Assembly (NCBI GenBank): GCA_003999685.1
Contig: CP021228.1
Location: forward strand, 1,612,001 to 1,676,000
Origin: Taiwanofungus camphoratus
Taxonomy: Eukaryota > Basidiomycota > Agaricomycetes > Polyporales > Taiwanofungaceae
Direction: 5' to 3'
Length of the DNA stretch: 64,000 nucleotides
The translations under genes were made by a program, and so were the position numbers. This document shows positions 59,438-64,000 of this stretch, piece by piece (position 1 is the first letter of the stretch; each line of letters starts with the position of its first letter). The notes beneath the pieces are model-generated. The model saw only the letters and a program-made list of their open reading frames with translations. It was not told the origin of the DNA and searched no databases.

Positions 59438-60229
59438 ATGCACTTCAAATACCTTTCTGGCCGCTCGCCCTTCTCCAGCCTTCATATACAACTACAACTA
59501 TGACTACCGTTCATATCTGCCATCGACAACACCATACATCTGAAACATCTCTTCGAACCGCGTGACGAAAACCCCCACCCTGACAATAAGCCATACTCTA
59601 TCATTACACTCGAGCAGCTCTACATCAGCGGTGACCCCAGACTCTACGACTGTGTCATCTCCAAGATCACACTTTGGAAGCTCAGGGCTCTGCCGAATCA
59701 TAAATATGTTGTCGCACAAATCAACTACCAGAGGAGCATCATTGGTGCTCTGCACATCAAACGTACCATCATGCCCACCAATAGTTCTTCCGTGAACGCA
59801 TCAAGCGTGTCCCTCACCAGCAGCTCACTTTCCCCTGGTCTCCCTGCACACGACCTCATCACCATCTACACTGCGCAGGACGTCATCGCAGCAATGAGTG
59901 CCTCTGATGAGATTGTATGCCACCCCTTGCCAAAGACTCTGACTATCACCTTGGTCATTGTGGCCTGCTCTGTTCTGAACAAGGAATATCCAAGATACCA
60001 ATTGCAAACCACACAATGCTACTGGTTTGCAGGACTGGTGCTCCATCTCGTTGCTGGAGAGAATGTGATGCAGCAGCTGGAAGATAAGAACACATGCAAG
60101 GCTGGAGAGTTTGCATGGGTCATTCGTGTGATGAGACAGCCAGACTTGACCAGGCAAGCCCAAAGGCTCAGACCAAAGTTTGAGGCTAAATTACAAGGGA
60201 TTGAAGATGGCATCATTGAAAGAAAATGA
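59438..60229 (+). pseudogene. unidentified arm gene, right copy
   Basis: Reads MHFKYLSGRSPFSSLHIQLQ, then a TGA at 59501-59503 where the left copy has a sense codon, then an open frame to 60229 ending GIEDGIIERK. Otherwise the reading frame is kept, including LITIYTAQDVIAAMSASDE and CSVLNKEYPRYQLQTTQCYW. No named domain recognised. A stop shared by both arm copies separates this part from the coiled coil in the same frame. Confidence 0.55.
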
Positions 60230-60235
60230 ATTCTC

Positions 60236-60481
60236 TCTGTGGACACTGCAAGGGAGGAGGCAGAGAGATGTGAGCAGGATGTAGAGAGACGCAGGGAGGA
60301 GAAAAAGAGATGCAGAGAGGAGGCTGAGAAACGCAGGAAGGAGGAAAAGATATTCAGAGAGGAGGCTGAGAGACAAAGGGAGGAGAAAAAGAGACAAAGG
60401 GAGGAGGAAAAGAGATGCAGAAAGGAGGCTGAGAGAAGGTTGGCTGAACTTGAGCTTGAACTTAGGAGTTCAAGGCAGTAG
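60236..60481 (+). pseudogene. coiled-coil part of the unidentified arm gene, right copy
   Basis: About 80 codons of charged heptad-like repeats (REEAERCEQDVERRREEKKR ...) ending AELELELRSSRQ, in the same frame as the preceding part but past a TGA. A separate open frame at 60491-60736 follows with a hydrophobic stretch FVTFVTVAVALGVFYVLGSL that looks like a membrane helix. How these join is unknown. Confidence 0.5.
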
Positions 60482-62161
60482 TACTGTCATTTGTCTGGTC
60501 TTGTCCATCACCAGTTTGTCACTTTTGTCACTGTTGCTGTTGCTCTCGGTGTGTTCTATGTCCTTGGTTCGTTGCCAATACCATTCTCATGTGAGTCACT
60601 CAGCTTGATCTGTCGCTATGCTTTTTGCTGTAATTTTTGTATGCACACATATTTCGTCCAGTCACCATGTATGTACAGTATGAGTGCTCTGTTATGTCCA
60701 CTAGTGTCTGCCCTGATAAGCTTGAGCATTCCATAAATGACAGTCTCCACAAGCCCTCGAGTGCATGCGTCAGCAGCTCTCATTTAGTCATTATGATGAG
60801 GAAGTCAATTTAGACTGCAAGGAATGTCATTGTCTCAGCAATACCATGTCTCTATCAAAGTTGCATGCTCAGGCTTGTGGTTTTGCCAAGAAGATTAGCA
60901 AGCATCTCTTTCCATGGACTATCATGACCAACTCAGTAAAAGGAAAAGACTCATAATCCAGGTATGAAAAGATAGTCTAATTTCTTTAAAGGTATTCAAG
61001 ATCCTCCAGCTGGTCCGATGTAGGACCCATTCCAAACAAGTATTGATGTCTTTTCTGGGACACAGGGTCAATATCAGAGGTGAGGGTTATGATCCTAATG
61101 CTAGGCAACCCAGAAATATGAGAAAGTGGTCAGTGTGTACATCAAATGGACTGTTTTACCTGCCCAGGTTTATTGGACTTGCCACGTGAGAAGGGCTGAG
61201 AGGCGCCTTCTGAGGGCCGGTGACACTTGAATTACAGTTTGAAGAACAATCAGTATGAGGCTTTACCTTCGCTCTTGAAATTATTCTATTGATCACTTTC
61301 ATATTTCAGAAAAACAAATAAGATCGTGTTGAGGACATTACCAACAAGTAACAGTGGTGATCGTGACCACTCTGGCTGGTAAACACAACACTGAGGACTT
61401 GTAGGCAGAAGGTTCACATCAAGCGCTCTAAGCTGAAAATTAGTAAGGCTCATGAATACACTGCGGTCTTAGCTGGTTTTTTTTACCACAATAAGCTGCT
61501 TAGTGTTGAATAAACAGATCATCATTGTGAAGCAAGCTACTTGAGCATAATCTTCTGGCTTCATTATGTCCAATGAGATTTTTGATGCTGATGTCCTCTT
61601 GCTGCATATGGTAGAGGCACCTTTCTTGTCCATTTTTACTTCACTTTCTGTTCAGGACATAACATCAAAATGGAGGGTTGAGTGACAATCGCATCATGTG
61701 AATTTGAGTGAGTGCTGTCGAATTTTTGGGCTGGTCGGAGTAATTTATTGTTTCTCAAGAGCATTCTAAATGGTGAAACAATGAAGGAATGTATTGAAAT
61801 ACAATACAAAAAAGAGTACACATTATCTTGGTATGAGACAAGAGTTTTTCAAATCATAATGACAACAAGTGGGCGAATAATCACAATGTCAATTCATTTC
61901 AGTCTACTTTCATGATTCCATGATTGTACAATGCTGTTTCTGACTTTATTTGTATCAGCAACTCACTTCATGGGAGTGGAGTTCAAGACAAGATGACGCC
62001 GTGAAATGTCAAGATTGCTCTGGAAAGGAATATGAGTAGGTGTTTTTGGAAGAGGCCTGAACCTCTGCCTAGTATATAAACCCTGGTTCTCTTCTGTTGG
62101 TGGGTCACAAATCATTTTCTTCACAACATCTGTCATGGCTGAGAAAATCACCACTGGATGC

Positions 62162-62377
62162 TGATAAGACTGGGAAGTTTGAAGCCTTAAGTGGTTTGTA
62201 CCCAGGGGGAGTTCAAAGCCTTCAGTGGTTTGTACCCACATCCACCTAACAAGAGTTAGGTTTGACCGACACTATAGCTTAATGGTCTAAAGCATTGGAA
62301 GGCCAGTTGAGAGGATGCAGGTTCGAATTCTGCTAGTGTCGCCCTTTTCTTGGTTCAGCCATTGTCTGTGCTCATCA
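62162..62377 (+). mobile_element. 216-bp tRNA-bearing mobile unit, copy 3
   Basis: Begins TGATAAGACTGG and ends GTGCTCATCA, giving imperfect short inverted termini. Flanks ATGC and ATAC are a likely 4-bp target duplication. The related inhibitor relic at 36605 has the empty site (ACTGGACACTATATC). No ORF. It carries A-box- and B-box-like promoter sequence in the tRNA-like part and a T-run just after it. Confidence 0.8.
62268..62341 (+). tRNA. tRNA-like sequence in 216-bp unit, copy 3
   Basis: 74 nt that fold into acceptor, D and T arms with intact promoter-like boxes (TAGCTTAATGG and GGTTCGAATTC). The nominal anticodon would be GCC (glycine), but the stem UUGGA/UUGAG has at least one mismatch plus weak pairs, and U33 is missing. 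Best read as a pol III promoter head derived from a tRNA. Confidence 0.45.
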
Positions 62378-64000
62378 ATACTACATCATCAGCAGCCCTG
62401 CTCTTGAGGACAGCAGCTTCATCGGCTGCAGACTTGCTAAAGATAGATCATTATGTCCCAAGCAAGTTGTGTCCTTGCCTCCAGGCATAGAGGCACCACG
62501 TATAAGTACAATCCAGACTTCAGATAGAGATTTTGATGCATGTGAGTCTGCAGTGGGACATCATTGCTCTAGAGAATGGCCACTACAAATTCAAGATAGG
62601 CAATGCACCTGTTGGTGAGAAGGACCATCTCCTTTGGGCATTTCTCGCTGGAGTTGGGGGTGAAGGGGATGAATGAATTATTACCTATCATGAGCGTTAC
62701 AATGCTTATACGTAGGCCCTCTCTTGTGCACGTATCAGACCCTCTTCTTATTCTGACTTTGACAGTATCGAGGAAGTCAGTGAGGTGATACCAGACCTAG
62801 GCTGGAAAGTTGCTTCTGCTGAGCCTGAGACTTAGGTGAATCTGGCTCCATTCTGAAATATATGCTTTAGATCGCTGTTTTCATCCTTATTGTTGGCCCG
62901 AGTGTTCCTCCCACATTCCCTCTCAATGAGCTGTGGACAATATCGCGTGTCAACAAAGACTGAAGGCCCTTTTGTCAGGGGATGTAGTCTCTGAATGGAG
63001 AAGATTTCTTGATTGCTGTCATTGAGATATGTAGCATGTAACATTTGAAAATGCAACAGTGCAAGGTTCGTATAATGGCATGGGGAGCAAACCTGACTAA
63101 AGCTAGAGTTGATGGAAACACAAAACAAACATTCAAACTCGTCTAGGAGTGCAAATCAACATCTTGGAACGTGATTAAATCAACATGGCAGGGCTGCTCT
63201 ATCAGAGTAACTCACTGTCTGAGATTGCACACTCATTCATTTGTTCTTGGAAGGTCAATGTCATGAGTAAGCTAGTAAGTGAGACACAAGATGCCTCTTC
63301 TATCTTCCTCACATAATCTCTTACCTGTATAGTATTCATGTACGTTTCAATGTACACCAACAACTTATTATCTGAAATCAGGTCATTGATCACAACATAT
63401 TCCTAAGACATGCCTTTGCTCAAGCAAAAGCAATATAAGCACACTAAATCCAACATTGAGCATATAGCACATTTAATCACAAAAAGTCAACAGTAGCATA
63501 CTACGCTCCTCATTGGTACTGTGGCAAGTAAAATTGTCTCTCCACTCAACATATTGCTACTTATATAGTGAGCACAGATCATGAGAAGGTGTATGCTTCT
63601 CTCGTACCATGAAGTCAAGAATGTGGATGGTGATAGTAACATTATTGCAAAATGTACTGTTCAAGGCACTTAAACACATTCAAGCCAAGACATTTTCAGG
63701 GAGTACAGCATGCTGCTTAAATAGGTTTCACTTGCAGGCACCATCACAAATGTGCTTAGGAGCATTTTAAGAAGGAAGCTAGAACAATGGCTGCTTTCAC
63801 CATGAAGAATCTGCAGATCTGCGGACCTGCTGAAACAAGATGAGTATGAAGAGGGACTGGCCAGTCAGTGCCAGCATATCAAACATATTTGCTATTGTTT
63901 GTACTGTAATCTTACAGTGCAAAAATGCTGGAATACATTCCTGGAGTACAAAATGCTGCACATGATCCCTGCAATGTCATTGTATTCTATTGACTTCTGC

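Larger units (their letters stand above)
62135..62716 (+). pseudogene. I66 (cospin-like) serine protease inhibitor relic, right arm
   Basis: Starts MAEKITTG, is interrupted by the 216-bp unit at 62162-62377, and goes on YYIISSPALEDSSF then CPKQVVSLPPGIEAPR. After an intron-like gap with a CTGCAG acceptor comes WDIIALENGHYKFKIGN and GVGGEGDE. Here TGA replaces the conserved Trp codon, after which the frame reads IITYHERYNAYT. This is the pattern of small cytosolic beta-trefoil serine protease inhibitors (MEROPS I66) known only from mushrooms. The splice donor is not clean. A TATATAA lies about 65 bp upstream of the ATG. The gene is dead, but its family is clear from the order of motifs. Confidence 0.65.
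60423..64000. repeat. right arm of large inverted repeat, outer part, matches 15120-18697
   Basis: Exact mirror of the left outer arm (coordinate sum 79120 throughout). It runs off the window, so the true length is at least 3578 bp. See the left arm for contents. Confidence 0.95.

Noticed and set aside
62268-62341. Functional glycine tRNA
   Set aside because: Anticodon stem mispaired and U33 missing; the sequence is part of a mobile unit present three times.

Overview
This is a 64 kb piece of a filamentous basidiomycete genome, most likely an agaricomycete (polypore-like). Reasons: protein genes broken by many 49-170 bp GT-AG introns, GC-rich conserved genes beside AT-richer repeat DNA, chromodomain Ty3/gypsy elements, a cospin-type (I66) protease-inhibitor family, a Ure2-like GST, LysM and F-box proteins, and an intron-bearing tRNA-Pro. 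All exon maps were built by eye from reading frame, splice sites and protein family likeness; none was tested by computation.

Layout. 1-13.5 kb is a host gene block: tRNA-Pro(CGG) on the minus strand, a poly-A retroposon with 13-bp target duplications, a phosducin-like protein, a glutathione S-transferase with a nearby broken partial copy, an F-box protein, a decayed F-box-like gene, two small foldback/MITE-like repeats, and ULA1 (NEDD8-activating enzyme subunit). 13.5-37.3 kb is the left arm of a very large inverted repeat. It holds relics of a protease-inhibitor gene and of an unidentified coiled-coil gene, and is split by a nest of two Ty3/gypsy chromoviruses (R2, 21093-29192, inside R1, 18973-34125), each with clean 5-bp target duplications. 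37.5-42.1 kb is a spacer carrying three well-preserved host genes: a conserved protein of unknown function, a secreted LysM protein, and IND1 (mitochondrial Fe-S P-loop ATPase). 42.9-64 kb is the right arm, the mirror of the left. It contains an older Ty3/gypsy array (R3, 43258-57656) with an extra antisense gene block, a solo LTR of R1 type, and a 1.76 kb LTR-like element.

The outer ends of the arms (15120-18697 and 60423-64000) appear identical base for base, always summing to 79120. Inside a sharp boundary the arms differ by several per cent. The right arm runs off the window, so its outer limit is unseen.

Other points of interest: a 216-bp mobile unit with a tRNA-like pol III promoter, present three times and seen at two different insertion sites; an extra double-zinc-knuckle ORF at the 3' end of both R1 and R2; and the antisense gene block of R3. 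By LTR divergence the relative ages are R3 oldest, R1 middle, R2 youngest.
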